A stretch of 64,000 bases of DNA, taken from the NCBI GenBank assembly GCA_017311185.1, contig JAESUZ010001066.1, positions 558,001 through 622,000 on the forward strand, written 5' to 3'. This document shows positions 1 through 11,406 of this stretch, one piece after another; within the stretch, counting starts at the first letter, position 1; every line of letters starts with the position of its first letter. The position numbers were made by a program, and so were the translations under genes. This DNA is from Proteles cristata cristata (lineage: Eukaryota; Chordata; Mammalia; Carnivora; Hyaenidae). The notes below the pieces were generated by a model that searched no databases, was not told the DNA's origin, and was given only the letters and a program-made list of their open reading frames with translations.

Positions 1-202
1 CCATTAGATAAAGTAAATAAATTCGTCTCACTTTTCTGAAGTGGTTATAAATAACTTTAGAGGAGGAGCATTACCATCTATAAATGATTGGTAGGAGACT
101 TGGACTTTCCCTTTTAAAACTGGTTCTGGATTAGGTATCCATTCTTGTGATATACTGTGAGCAGAATGTTGTTAATGTTTGTCGAGAAGAGCCTACCTCT
201 TA

Positions 203-270
203 ATGATCTCTTTAAGTTATAAGCATGAGACTTGGATGATCTCTTAAAGTTAGAAGCATGGAGACTTACC
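203..270. repeat. Imperfect 33-bp tandem duplication
   Basis: The phrase starting ATGATCTCTTTAAGTTA at 203 recurs at 236 as ATGATCTCTTAAAGTTA. Both continue into AAGCATG and GAGACTT, with a few substitutions and a one-base indel. This looks like an old local duplication. Confidence 0.75.
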
Positions 271-1425
271 CTAGACCGGAATGCAGTTCCCAACCACACA
301 GATCTGAGGAGACAACTGCATTTATACATCAGAGTTCATGGTTTATAGCAATAACAAAAGCAAAAGAAAACATAACTTTTGAAAATATGGAACTCTCCGG
401 TAGGTAGGCTTTCAGATCCTGAAAGTTAATGTTGAAAAGAAACTTTTTTGAAAAGAATATTTACTCACTTGTCACTGTACGTTGGTAAAATTCCAAAATA
501 AAACTGTAATTTTTGTCAGCATGAACTTCTATTCCACCACCCCTCTGCTCTGTGAGTGTTTTTCTAAACTTGGAATCGTTGAAGAGAACCCAATTTCCTG
601 AAAATACTTTCGCTAATATTAAAATTCAACATATATAATTGTTATTTTTTATAGTTTTAACATACTTTATTTACGTTTACTTTGAAAAAAATAAACAATT
701 GGTAATGGAAGTAATATTTAGAAAAATCAGAAGTACCAATTTAATGTTTAGATAAAAACTCCTACTTCTCTACAGTAGCTTCTCTCGAAAGCATATCCAA
801 TTTAAAACAAAATTATTGTGGTGTTGCCATTTTGAATAAAATTGGTCTTAATCTACTGGTTGAGAAAAGTTATGAGAGAGCCAGCATTCTCTAGTTGGTC
901 GTTTGATCCATTCCATTCCTTTGTGTTCTTTTGGAGAGTGATTTCATTACATTCTGTGAAGTGACCAGTAGATGGCAGCATTACTTCAGACGTTCTGACA
1001 GATTCTCACTAATCCCTTCTGGAAAGAGAAGGTTGGGAGCGGACGCTTAGTAGAGTTAGAGTAACAGCAGGTGCTACAGTGTGTCTATCAAGCAGGATAC
1101 ACAGGAAACAAATGTGAAATAAAACTGTTTAATGCCTCTGAATGCTGCAGATTTTTACGCATATTTTCCAGTGTGATAGTCCCTTCCTTTGTAAAAATGA
1201 AACGGGTCAGATGTTGAGATTTTTATGGGATTTAGGAAGCTGTACATGCCTAACAAAGAACTTGGCTCTACAGCTGTGGGATTTTTAATCTCTGTTTTTT
1301 TTTTTTTTTTTTAAATGGAGAAGTAGTTTTTCTAAGAACACTAAACACTTAGCCCCGTTCTTTGTTCTCAAATTTCTGAACAGACTTTAATAATAATGAA
1401 CAGGGAATCTGGATTTCAGGTCAAT

Positions 1426-1457
1426 AAAAATGCATAAATGCAAAAATGCATAAATGC
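1426..1457. repeat. Perfect 16-bp tandem duplication
   Basis: The unit AAAAATGCATAAATGC occurs twice back to back (1426-1441 and 1442-1457) with no mismatch. This is consistent with replication slippage or a recent local duplication. Confidence 0.9.
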
Positions 1458-1901
1458 AGGATAGAACTACTACTTCCTGTTTTGTTAAATGTTAATGTAG
1501 GAGAATTAGATTAGTAAATCCATGGGCCTCCAGGTCTCAGGACCTCTGCTTCTTTCCAGTATTGTTTGGTACCTTTCTTGGCAGAGGCAGCATCAAGGGA
1601 TACAAACATGTAATGTGCAACCTGGATATATTTTGCTGAAATACTGAAAAAGATACATATCTGCAAATCAATTTACATGCATTCTATGTGTGGTGAACTT
1701 GGAATAGTCTTTCTCAGCTGCCTTCAGGAATTTTAACCACCTATTGGAAGAGTACCTGGAGAATCAAAATTTATTGGCTTTACAACAAAAAAGAGGAGAA
1801 AACAAAAGACTTAAATAGAAAGTGTGTGGGTTTTTTTTTTTTTTTTTGCTATTTATGGTAGATCTTTGGTTAAGAAAGAAAAGATTCCAAAGATTCTTTT
1901 A

Positions 1902-2093
1902 TTTTATTTATTATTATATTTTAATGTTTATTTCTTTTCAGAGAGATAGAGAGTGTAAACAGGGGAGGCACAGAGAGAGAGAGAGAAAGAGAGAGAATCC
2001 CAAACAGCACAGAGCCAGACATCGGGCTTGAACCTTGAGATCATGACCTGAGCCAAAATCAAGAGCCTAACTGACTGAGCCATTCAGGAGCCC
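1902..2093 (-). mobile_element. CAN-SINE (tRNA-Lys-derived), older copy
   Basis: Read on the minus strand, the tRNA-like head lies at the right end (reverse complement of CTGACTGAGCCATTCAGGAG), followed by the GATCATGACCTGAGCC block, a GA-rich (CT on the sense strand) body and an A-rich tail at the left. The CAAAATCAAGAGCC variant marks an older subfamily. A degraded TSD beginning TTCC (1885 and 2094) is plausible but poorly matched. Confidence 0.9.
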
Positions 2094-2879
2094 TTCCTGA
2101 ATTATTTTAAATTGGAGAGTTTCATTCCAGCCTTTACCTTCATTTAAAAATTCTACATATTCAGAAGTCTTACTTAAGAGATATTTTCAAAAACTCTAGC
2201 TTTAAATATGGATTTCTATTTCTCATTTTCATTAACCTGTGAGGTTTCATTTCCTCTTGTTTTTTGTTTTGCTTTGTTTTTGTTTTAGAAAGCAACCCAC
2301 ACACAATGGCATCAATTTGACTTGTGTGTACTAAACCGAACATTTTACTAATATGCCAACTCTTTTTCCATTAAAATTGTGGATTAGCAAATGCATAGCT
2401 TTTATGGGTTGACCAGAGACTCAAAGGTGAACTTGAAATTTAGTCTGTCACTTGGCAGCCTTTAACACTGACAGGGTTACTATATCAGAAATAATGGCTT
2501 GAACGTGAGTCTGAATAAATGAAAACCATAGATGTTTCATCATAACTCAGAGGTTTATCCTAGCCTCCCTATGTAGTAGGAAGAGAATATCTAATCTTAA
2601 AATCTATTCCACCTTTCTTTTTCAATGTGCTTTCTTTCACAGTGTGAAATAATTGTGAAGAAAGAAATGGTTAATTTTCATCCCTTTTGGTATACTGAGG
2701 ACTTCAAAATGAGATTTGACAGAGGTTTTTGGTGGGTTTCTAGGATCAACCACAGGAGATCAGATTTGTTAGTAGAAGTTGTCATGGTGTTCATAACCAA
2801 GTCATTTGAAAAGTGATAACTCAAGCAAACACAATGGCTTCGTGCGTGTGTGTGTGTGTACTGGTTGTTTCAGCCCACA
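2094..2879. other. Non-coding interval, no gene seen
   Basis: AT-rich sequence without a recognised element. A TTTTG-rich low-complexity patch lies near 2258-2288 and a short TG run near 2845-2860. Confidence 0.55.
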
Positions 2880-3085
2880 CTGGCTTGGGTGTGAATCCTG
2901 GCTTTGCCAATTAGTGATTATAAGTCTCCAGAGAAGTCATTTCGCTTATATAAACCCAATTCTTTTTCTCTAAAATCAGAATACTAATAATGTCTTATAG
3001 CTTTTTTAAAAATGAAGATTAATTGAAATAATATGTGTAAAGTCTTAGTCTAGTGTTCAGAACATAAATGGTGGTGGTTATTATT
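2880..3085 (+). mobile_element. MIR SINE fossil
   Basis: The order matches the MIR core: GTGAATCCTGGCTTTGCCA, a degraded AGTCATTTCGCTTA, a TCTAAAATCAGAATACTAATAATG block, then GTGTAAAGTCTTAGTCTAGTGTTCAGAACATAAA. Divergence is high, as expected for a mammal-wide fossil. Edges are approximate. Confidence 0.75.
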
Positions 3086-3622
3086 ATGATGATACAGAAT
3101 CATCACAGCATATTTAAATAAATATTTGTGTATATAATAAATACAATTAGATAATACAATTAGATTACTTTCTTCTTTGCAAAGCCCTAGGTTATATAAA
3201 GATAGTTTTAGAATCCATTAAAATCTTGGATATCCCTTAAGGAATAGGTTTATACCTTTTAGTTATATAGTGCTTGAGACAATATATTTGTGTAACCTTC
3301 TCAGAAAACTTTTATAAATAGCTTTCAAAGGTCATGAACTTTATTAGGGTCCCAATCCTAAGGGGTTCATAGAAGCTGGTCTGAAGATTATTTAGAAAGA
3401 TTAAAGAAAATTGTTCTGCCCAATGGGAGTTTATGTCTGTTCAGATTCCTGCTCTTGACTTTAGCCCTCACCTCTGGCTTTGTGCTTCCATTGACAGTAT
3501 GCACATTAAAAGCATTGGCTGTGGCTATGTGGAGACATTACTCTGAATAGCATTTCTCAAATAGGACGTCCATTTTTGCATACCACTTACATACTGGACG
3601 TTTAACACAATGTGTTACTTTT

Positions 3623-3855
3623 TATTTTTATTTAAAAATTTTTTTAATGTTTTATTTTTTTCTGAGAGAGAGAGAGAGAGAGAAAGTATTGGGGGGAGGG
3701 GGTCAGATAGAGGGAGATACTGAATCTGAAGCAGGCTCCAGGATCTGAGCTACCTGTCAGCATAGAGCCCGACGCAGGGCTCGAACTCACAAACCATGCG
3801 ATCATGACCTGAGCTGAAGTCGGATGCTTAACCGACTGAGCCACCCAGGTGCCCC
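3623..3855 (-). mobile_element. CAN-SINE with TSD
   Basis: Full-length minus-strand SINE: head (reverse complement of CCGACTGAGCCACCCAGGTG) at the right, GA-rich body and a T-rich left end. It is flanked by the direct repeat TGTTACTTTT (3613-3622 and 3856-3865), a normal L1-mobilised insertion signature. Confidence 0.96.
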
Positions 3856-4199
3856 TGTTACTTTTAATTTGTATAGAATTTTTTTGTTATCTGGGGAGCA
3901 AAACAAATTTAAATATTTCCAAAGTCTAAGCCTTCTGCCTCGAATGCTCCTTGGTGTTAGGCCTGTTGTGTTTTCCTTCATTGACAGTTTAGGTCTTTGA
4001 GCAATGAGGTCAGACAATCTTGTCCTTTATTTTGCATACTTCACCCCCCTGCACTTTCTTACCTGCTCTAAACCCTCATTTGCACACCCACACTACACTG
4101 GCTTAGAGATTGCATCCTTGATTAAGACTTTCTTGAAGGTAGGAAGCATTCTTGTATGCTTTCCCCAATGCCTAATGTGTTTTGTTTAAAAGGTATTTA

Positions 4200-4410
4200 T
4201 TTTTTTAATGTTTTATTTATTTCTGAGAGAGAGACAGTGTGAGCAGCGGAAGGTCAGAGAGAGAGAGGGAGATCCAGAATCTGAAACAGGCTTCCGTCTC
4301 TGAGCTGGCCATCAGCACAGAGCCCAATGAGGGGCTCGAACCCACGAACCGTGAGATCATGACCTGAGCCGAAGTCAGCCACCCAACTGACTGAGCCACC
4401 CAGGCGCCCC
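4200..4410 (-). mobile_element. CAN-SINE with perfect 13-bp TSD
   Basis: Minus-strand, near full-length copy with a well-preserved head and B-box region (complement of GGTTCGTGGGTTCGAGCCCC). The TSD TAAAAGGTATTTA is identical at 4187-4199 and 4411-4423. Flanking phrases such as CTTTCTTGAAGG and CCTAATG hint that it landed in a degraded L2 3' end, which I do not annotate with confidence. Confidence 0.97.
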
Positions 4411-4423
4411 TAAAAGGTATTTA

Positions 4424-5419
4424 AAAAATGAGGACATGGATATGAACTGTGATCATATTTTGTGTATTGGGGATACAAGCACTGCCAAATACGATTAGGA
4501 TAAAATGGAGGCTCTTCATTATGGAAAAATGACAGTTGAATTCTATGCCAGGGCTCATGTGTAATGCAGACTGAGCAAGCATACTCTTTTCACCATTATA
4601 ATTTAGGCTAATCTATGAGAGAATTACATAGAAAGCTATTTTGCATATTGAGGAGATACCATGTCACTCTACAGGTGATAGAGGCCAAAGAGAGTAAGTT
4701 TGAATAAGCGTAAAGGCAAAATGTAAAATGAATAGTAAAAGGAAGCCGTGTGTTGAACAAATCTCTAAACTTCAGAATTAATATGAGCTGTCGCTGTCTT
4801 GTTTCTGCCATGATTGAGCAGTTCTGTTGAATTGACTGGGCCCAGGCTTGGACAGTAGGGCAGTTCTTATGCTCTCAGGGGCCGTAGAGAGCATTCCATA
4901 CAGAATGGAATGTATCATTGTTATAATTTTATAAATATTTTATCCTTGTTCCCAGCACCCTTCATCATCCTTACAGAGCAAAAACGCAACCTTGGTTATT
5001 ACAAAACTGTTAATACAATACTGGTTAACACTATACAAGTGAACCTGTTCCATTCCTACACCCACACAGCTGGACACCATTGCAGAAAAAGCACGCGACC
5101 AAATCAACCGGGTTCATGTTGCAGACTGGAGGTTAGAAATGGTGGTGGCAAGTTGATGTTCCTCTCTGGTTATTTGTTTCTATCGTTGAAATAAGGAATC
5201 AAGGTCACCAGCCAGAATCAAGATGAGGGAGGAGGTGATGGATATTTGAGGTGAGAGGAGACATCCAGGAGATAGAGAGAGTGAATGGGCAATGTATATG
5301 TTCCGACATCCTTTTCAGCTGTTGCCCCCATTTCTCAATTCCTATTTATAGCAAAACTATCCAAAAGAGTTGTCTGTACTCCCTGTTTTCAGTTCTCCTT
5401 TCAGGTCATCTTGAAACCA
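4424..5419. other. Non-coding interval, no gene seen
   Basis: No recognised repeat and no exon-like structure that I can support. Open frames are under 100 codons and lack family features. Confidence 0.55.
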
Positions 5420-6580
5420 CCCCAGACAATATTCATTCAAAATTCCTCTGAAACTTCTCTTGCCAGGATCACCAGTGAACTATATGTTATTAAATTTAAT
5501 GTTCAATTCTCAATCGTTACCTTTCTTGACTTCTAGGTAGCATTTGAGAGTTGATCACTCCCTCCTCTGTGAAACACTTCCTTTATTTGTCTTCTGTTTT
5601 TGGTTGCTTCATTGTCTCCTCCTTTTTGTTTCACATTACCAATTCTTCATTCTGTCTCTGACTTAAATATTGGAGAACACAGATTTCATTTCCAAGATCT
5701 CTTCTCTATTCATATTCAGTCTATTGATGGTCTCATCCATATTTTCGTGGAGGGCTTCTAAATTTATATTTTTTTGGAGAAAGAGAGAGAATGAGTGGGG
5801 GGAGGGGCAGAGGAGAGAGAGGGACAGAGAGAGAGAGAGAATCTCAAGCAGTCTCCAGACTCAATGCAGAACCCAACTTGGGACTCAATACCATGGCCCT
5901 GGGATCATGACCTGAGCCAAAATTGAGAGTTGAATGTTCAACTGACTGAGCCTCCCAGGATCTCATAAATTTACATCTTTTTGACAGAATTTTCCCCTAA
6001 ACTCCAAATAGTATATACCCAACTGCTCACTTAACATCTCCACTTGGATATCTAACAGGGTTCTCAACCAAGGTTCTCATATTTCCTCAAAAAACCTCCT
6101 CCATTCCTGACTCCTTCCCATTGTGGTAAACCACAACTCTATCCTCTTAATTGCTCAAGTCAAAAATGTGGGAGTCATCTATGCCTTCTCTCTTTCTCTT
6201 ATACTCCACATTCAATTCTGATAGCAAATCCTGTTGTTTTGAACTTCAAGATACAGTCAACTTGATCTCTTATCACCTTCAATGCTTTCATTCTGGTCCA
6301 AGTCAGTATAATGTCCCACCTGGATAGTTAGGAGTCTTCTAACCAGGGTCCCAGTTTCCACCCTTGACCCCAACAGTCTACTCTCCCCAACAGCAGCTGC
6401 AGTGATTCTTTGGAAGCTTAAATTAGAGCATTTCCATTCTTTGCTTGAATTCCCTTGTGGATTTTCATCTCACTCAGAGTAAAAGCCAGCCTTCACAGTG
6501 CGTACAAGGCCCTACATTGTCTGACTCTGGTATCTCTATGATCTTTTTTCTTTCTCATTGACTTCACTTCAGCCACACCA
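5420..6580 (+). mobile_element. L2 LINE remnant, split by a SINE
   Basis: The segments follow the L2 consensus in order: CTTTCTTGACTTCTAGGTAGC and GTTGATCACTCCCTCCTC near 5520-5565, CTTATACTCCACATTCAATTCTGATAGCAAATCC near 6198, TGGATAGTTAGGAGTCTTCTAACC near 6321, and CACTCAGAGTAAAAGCC with GTACAAGGCCCTACAT near 6471-6518. It is interrupted by the SINE at 5770-5965. This is an ancient CR1-like LINE relic with no functional reverse transcriptase frame. The left edge is the least certain. Confidence 0.8.
5770..5965 (-). mobile_element. Older CAN-SINE inserted in L2
   Basis: Minus-strand copy with a diverged head (CTGACTGAGCCTCCCAGGAT) and the AAAATTGAGAGTTGAATG variant of an older subfamily. 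The imperfect TSD TAAATTTATAT / TAAATTTACAT lies at 5759-5769 and 5966-5976. It splits the surrounding L2, so it post-dates it. Confidence 0.93.
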
Positions 6581-6599
6581 AGGAGGGGCCCCAGCAGGG

Positions 6600-6870
6600 T
6601 GGGAAGGGGGTGAGCAGGTGTTTAGAGTGGGGCTTCATATTGGTTTCCTCCGGTCCTATGGGACAATAGTGTTGTCCCTACTCTCTCTAGGGGCAGTGAC
6701 AGCTTTCGAATCTTACTCATCCTATATCGTTCCTTACTGTTTCTCTAAGTGTGCTTACTCTTTACTCTTTTTTTTTTTGTGTAAAAAAACTCTTTATTAA
6801 ACTATTCTCACTTAGACTATCTGAGTATGCCATTTCTTTCCCTCTGCGACCTGGACTGATATAAGGACAC
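6600..6870. repeat. Possible old LTR-type repeat (unclassified)
   Basis: The sequence runs through CTCTTTATTAAAC to CGACCTGGACTGATATAAG, which recalls the 3' ends of mammalian MaLR/ERVL LTRs. I could not place it in a named family. It may simply be unique DNA. Confidence 0.25.
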
Positions 6871-7646
6871 AGGATATTCTAACAATAATTTTAAGGTGCT
6901 AAAGAGTCCAGAGGGGATTATAGACTGTTCTGTGGAGTTTATGCAGAGACATAGACATGTGAGAGGGTGGAGGTTCAGTGTAAAATGCCCAACAGAGAAC
7001 ACATTCACTCACTGAAATTAGACATCTGCAAATAGGGGATAAAGCAGACGGAAGTCAAATGGTCAAGTCTATGCTGATCATCACAAAGGTCGGAAAATGA
7101 ATTAGGATACATTCTGAAGAAAGTAACAGATGGATGATGCCCTTCCCTCAATAATAAGCTCCAACCAGGCAGAGGTTCATGGAAAAGTGATGGTAATTGC
7201 TTACTTTTTATATTTCCTTGACGTCCATACGCACTAACCTTGATCTCCCTTTTGTTGTTATGTATTTAACACGTCGCATGATTCTTGCATCATACTGATT
7301 TGTAAAATAAAATTAACAGGCTATTCCCAGTTTACCTGTGTCAAAATAGCTCTAAAGGGAAAGATATCTGTGGAGGATAAGTGAGGGGACACTCAGGTGG
7401 CCAGAGGAACCCCAGATAAACAGAAGGAGAAAAATAAATGTGAGATGATGCGGTTTGGGAAACAATTTATATACCAATGGGATAGAGAGACTTTCAGGAG
7501 AAAATCTGACATTCATCCATCTTGGGAACATCAGTGCTGGGTGCTCAGGAGATGAAAAGGGATACTTTTTCCTATGTGTGTGCATTGATCTGCAGTTGTA
7601 TTTTTGAGTATGCACAGTGCTCGTAAATTGAACATAAAGAATGGAT
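6871..7646. other. Non-coding interval, no gene seen
   Basis: No gene or recognisable transposon. Composition is ordinary AT-rich carnivore DNA. Confidence 0.5.
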
Positions 7647-7664
7647 TATTGGTTTTTGTTTTTT

Positions 7665-7761
7665 GGTGTTTTTATTTATTTTTGAGAGGGAGAGGCTGAC
7701 GCGGGGCTCATGACCTGAGCTGAAGTTGGATGTTTAACTGACTGAGCCACTCAGGTGCCCC
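7665..7761 (-). mobile_element. CAN-SINE with large internal deletion
   Basis: Only about 97 bp remain. The T-rich end and start of the GA body (7671-7693) join directly to GACGCGGGGCTCATGACCTG and the head, which ends GCCACTCAGGTGCCCC at 7761. The middle of the element, including most of the GA-rich body, is absent. Flanks TATTGG and TATTGT could be a decayed TSD. Confidence 0.88.
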
Positions 7762-8234
7762 TATTGTTTTTTATTATTATCTTAACTCAGTGCAGCACCT
7801 AACAGAGGGTTTTGTATATTGAAAATGCAAGGATTCGTTAACTGAATAAGTATATGTTAATCTACTGAAAAATGAGCACAAATCACTGGAATGTTAATAA
7901 ATCAACACTTTTCTTCTTAGTGTAATGTTTGGTTATTTAGCTGATTGTTGTTTTGATTGGGATTTATTAACTGATCATTGTCAATTAATAGCCAGTTATT
8001 AAGCTTATCAAAGAAATAAACTGAGTATCTATTTACTTGGCAAAAAGTTAATTTCTGTGATTTCAAACATCTTTTGGATCTCTCTCTAAAGGAGTTACAG
8101 ATAGATCTATTAACTCTTTAATCATTAACATACAGCCATTGTGATTTGTGTGTGTAAATATGGAAACTAAATGTTCATGTTGTCAAGTTACTGCTTATTT
8201 CTAATTTGAATCCTGAGTTTCCTTGACCACTTTT

Positions 8235-8451
8235 TTAAAAAAAATGCTTATTTATTTCAGAGAGAGACAGGTGGACAGAGTGAGAGCAGGGAGAGGGGCA
8301 GAGAGAGAGGGAGGCACAGAAACTGAAGCAAGCTCCAGGCTACTCTGAGCTGTCAGCACAGAGCCCAATGCGGGGCTCAAACCCACGAACCATGAGATCA
8401 TGACCTGAGCTGAAGTCAGCCACTTAACCTACTGAGCCACCCAGGCACCCC
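8235..8451 (-). mobile_element. CAN-SINE with perfect 15-bp TSD
   Basis: Full-length minus-strand SINE. The TSD TCCTTGACCACTTTT is identical at 8220-8234 and 8452-8466. The head reads CTGAGCCACCCAGGCACCCC on the plus strand. The perfect TSD and intact structure mark a relatively recent insertion. Confidence 0.97.
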
Positions 8452-8466
8452 TCCTTGACCACTTTT

Positions 8467-9384
8467 AACCTGAGCAAAAGTATAATCTGACAGAGCAATG
8501 AAAACCCAGTGCTTCTATGGGATGAATGAATAAAAAATGTACCCCTAGACCAAGTATCACTACATCTTCATGTACTTATGAATCTGCATATGAAAGAGTT
8601 CAGTTTTAAATTGAATTATTAGAATTTTATAAATCTCTAGCCTTGCTTCAAAAGCTAATTTTGTGCCATCTGATTCATCAGGTAAGAGGAAAATGAGAAA
8701 ATGTATTTCATATGTGAGATTTAGATACATTTAAATTTTGGTGCAGCTTTAGACTTGAGATGAAACACTGGGCTCCTATAGAATTTTTTTATATACTGTA
8801 TAATAAAAGTCTGTAATCTGAAACCTCACACATCTCCATTAACCTTTGACATTGAATTTGTTCTATTCTGATTGTTTTTTCATTGATACAAGTGTTGGTG
8901 AGGAATTAAGGAGCTTTCCTTCACAAATGTTTTGTTTGATTTACAGCATTTTGGGCTATGATATTCCTGGTTAGAATACTTTACTGCTGAAATCCTTAAA
9001 AAAAATTAGTTGAATTCCCAAAGGACAATGTGCATCAGCTCTATGTTAAGCTCTTTGTTCGGACTTATTATTTCAGCCTCCAAAATGTGTTTTCACTAAC
9101 ATAATAGCGTGATAAATGCAAAAAGTGTGTGCATAGCTTAAAACATTTGGAAATGCTTCTGCAAGTTGCTTTATACTGGGCAGTTTACTTTTTCTTAAAT
9201 GGAAAGTCTTTATAAGGCATTTCTATTCCATACTCTCCTGTCCCTCAGGTTTCTGAAATGTGAACATGGACTCTGTGGGTATTCTATTTTTGGATTTAAA
9301 AAATGAGTTGCACAGGAGACAGCTTTCACTCTTGTCTAATTGAGCTTTTTTTTTCTTTTCTGCTTTCTTTTTACATTTTTTATT
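8467..9384. other. Non-coding interval, no gene seen
   Basis: AT-rich DNA without recognised elements. A T-rich stretch near 9347-9384 leads into the next SINE. Confidence 0.55.
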
Positions 9385-9596
9385 AAAAAATAATTTTTTT
9401 AATGTTTATTTACTGAGAGAGGAAGAGAGAGAGACTGAGTGTGAGTGGGGGAGTGGCAGAGAGAGGGAGACACAGACTCTGAAGCAGACTCCGGGCTCTG
9501 AATTGTCAGCACAGAGCCCAATGCGGAGCTCAAACTCGTGAACGGTGAGATTATGACCTGAGCCGAAGTTGAAGGCTCAACCGACTGAGCTGCCCC
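9385..9596 (-). mobile_element. CAN-SINE with short deletion in its head
   Basis: Minus-strand SINE with the usual GA-rich body and GATTATGACCTGAGCC block. Its head ends GACTGAGCTGCCCC, so about ten bases of the usual CCACCCAGGC are missing. No clean TSD is visible. Confidence 0.92.
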
Positions 9597-9874
9597 TCTT
9601 CTGTCGGTCTTCTTGACTACACGGGCATCAGTTTCACTTGTTTCCCTTTGAATATATTTATGTGTACTCCCTTGATTTAAGTATATAAAGCTTCCAAGAA
9701 CCATATTGTCATATTCGTCCTGTATTTTCTGTGCTAATTCATTTTCTTTTTTTGACCTTCCTAGTTATCTCTTCTCCTCAAAGGCTTTGTAGTTGTGAGC
9801 CATCAAAATATAGTGCCATCATTAAGACAACCCACATCACTAAGTGGTTTTCCCCTTTACCCTCTGTATCTGCT

Positions 9875-10225
9875 CTCCCCAATGTGGCAGCCAATAGGAG
9901 TGTGTGGGTAACACTTGCACTAGGGCTAGTTCAAGTTGAAATGTGCTCTGAGTGTAAAACACACACTGGATTTCACTTAGTAGAAAAAAAAAAAAGGATG
10001 TAAAACATCTTAATGGTTTTTTTTTGTTGATTACATATTGGAAAGGTAATATTTGGGGTTCACTGATTTAAATAAAATGTTTTGCTAGGAAGTTTAGAAG
10101 TACTGTTAAGATTTTTTTTTTCTTTTTTGAACGAGGCTACTAGAAAACTCTTTAAAATGTGACTACCAGAAATTGTGGGTCACATTTGTGTCACACGTTA
10201 TATAGATTAGACAGTACTGCTCAAC
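9875..10225. mobile_element. Probable hAT/Charlie-type DNA transposon fossil
   Basis: Phrases such as TGAAATGTGCTCTGAGTGTAAAACACACACTGGATTTC, GGATGTAAAACATCTTAATGG and GGCTACTAGAAAACTCTTTAAAATG occur in the order I recall for a common non-autonomous mammalian hAT family. I cannot name the family with certainty. No transposase frame is present. Confidence 0.5.
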
Positions 10226-10410
10226 ATCAATCTTTTTCAAATCTGGTTATCCATCAGAAGCATTTAGCAAACATTAAAAATCCCTGTAGTTTTCTGGGTC
10301 TTACCCCAGACCTGAATACTGGACATGAGTCTTAGGCATCTGTACTCTTCGAAAACTATCTTGATAATTTCAAGGTTGCCAGTTAGTAGAGCGGCATTCG
10401 AGAAGTTCTA
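10226..10410 (+). mobile_element. MER5A-like hAT fossil
   Basis: A decayed MER5 pattern runs plus-strand: CATCAGAAGCATTTAGCAAAC, then TCTGGGTCTTACCCCAGACC, GAGTCTTAGGCATCTGTAC and the right part. MER5 elements are short non-autonomous hAT-Charlie transposons. Edges are approximate. Confidence 0.55.
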
Positions 10411-10550
10411 TTCTATATGGCCTCTTTTGCTACCTCATGAGACACTTTTTGGTCCTGGGTGGGTCTCATACATTATAGGAAGTGCTATTTTGGATGACTG
10501 ATTATGATTGTGGGTAAAGCAGAAAACAAATTCATAACTGCTTCCCTTAC

Positions 10551-10615
10551 TTATTTATTTAGAATCCTCTAAGAAGGGGCTGATTTATTATTTATTTAGA
10601 ATCCTCTAAGTAAGG
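10551..10615. repeat. Local duplication, 37-bp period
   Basis: The 23-base phrase starting TTATTTATTTAGAATCC occurs at 10551 and again at 10588. The copies then diverge slightly (AAGAAGGGG versus AAGTAAGGG). This is a simple local duplication. Confidence 0.85.
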
Positions 10616-10689
10616 GTATTTGCATAACACTATTGAAACTCTTTTATCTGATTCAGATGGGACCAGCAATGGTCATTTACTTTTCTTCT

Positions 10690-10925
10690 TAGACTTTTTT
10701 TTTAAAGAGTAGTTTTAGGTTCACAACCAAATTGAGAGGAAAGTACAAAGACTTCCCCATATATGCCCCCCATTCCCCCACAGATGCATAGCCTCCCCTG
10801 CCACCAGGACCCTCCACCAGTGTGGGACATTTGTTACAACTCATGTACCTATCACATTTGACACGTCATTATAATCCAGGTGTACAATTTATGTTAGGGT
10901 TCACTTTTGGTGTTGTATTTTCTTT
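10690..10925. mobile_element. Ancient L1 (L1M-type) 3'-region fragment
   Basis: Phrases AGTAGTTTTAGGTTCACAACC, TTGAGAGGAAAGTACAAAGA, GATGCATAGCCTCCCCTGCC and TTAGGGTTCACTTTTGGTG match a mammal-wide repeat that I recall as the 3' part of older L1M families. Subfamily and orientation are not certain. Confidence 0.5.
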
Positions 10926-10935
10926 TTAGTGGAAA

Positions 10936-11406
10936 CCAGAAGTTTATTTTATTTTATTTTATTTTATTTTAGTTAACATACAGTGCAATATTAGTTTCAG
11001 GAGTAGAATTCAGTGATTCATCACTTACACACAACACCCCATGCTCACCCCAACAAGTGCCCTCCTTAATGACCATCACACATCTAGTCTATTCCCCCAC
11101 CCAACTCCCTCCATTAGCCCTCAGTTTGTTCTCTGTTTTTAAGAGTCTCTGGTTTCCCTTTCTTCTCTTTTCCCATGTGCTTCTCTGTCTTGTTTCTTAA
11201 ACTCCACATATAAGTGAAATAATATGGTATTTGTCTTTTTCACTTAGCATAATACATTCTAGCTCCATCCATGTCACTGCAAATGGTAAGATTTCATTTT
11301 TTTTTTGATGGCCGAGTAATATTCCATTGTATATATACACCTCATCATCTTTATTCATTCATCAGTTGATGGACATTTGAGTCCTCCATAGTTTGGCTCT
11401 TGTTGA
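10936..11406 (-). mobile_element. Carnivore L1, 3' segment of a 5'-inverted insertion
   Basis: The left end is a (TTTTA)n tract, the reverse complement of an L1 poly-A tail. It is followed by the 3'UTR (TAGTTAACATACAGTGCAAT) and then, still inverted, the ORF2 end: GGCCGAGTAATATTCCATTG and ATCAGTTGATGGACATTTG are the reverse complement of the carnivore ORF2 C-terminus. It stops at TAGTTTGGCTCTTGTTGAT, where orientation flips into the next feature. Confidence 0.88.

Larger units (their letters stand above)
1..1884. other. Non-coding AT-rich DNA, no gene seen
   Basis: No convincing gene or classifiable transposon. It holds an imperfect 33-bp tandem duplication (about 203-270), two poly-T runs (1295-1312 and 1831-1847) and a perfect 16-bp tandem duplication (1426-1457). 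Open frames are short and of low complexity. Confidence 0.6.

Noticed and set aside
3644..4399. Recurrent short frames starting MAQSV with similar endings (for example at 3644, 4217, 43285, 46737, 49348)
   Set aside because: These are translations of CAN-SINE copies. The similarity reflects the repeat, not a protein family.
6600..6870. Endogenous retrovirus LTR
   Set aside because: Only loose resemblance to a 3' LTR end. No paired LTR, primer-binding site or retroviral frame was found, so it is kept as a low-confidence repeat only.
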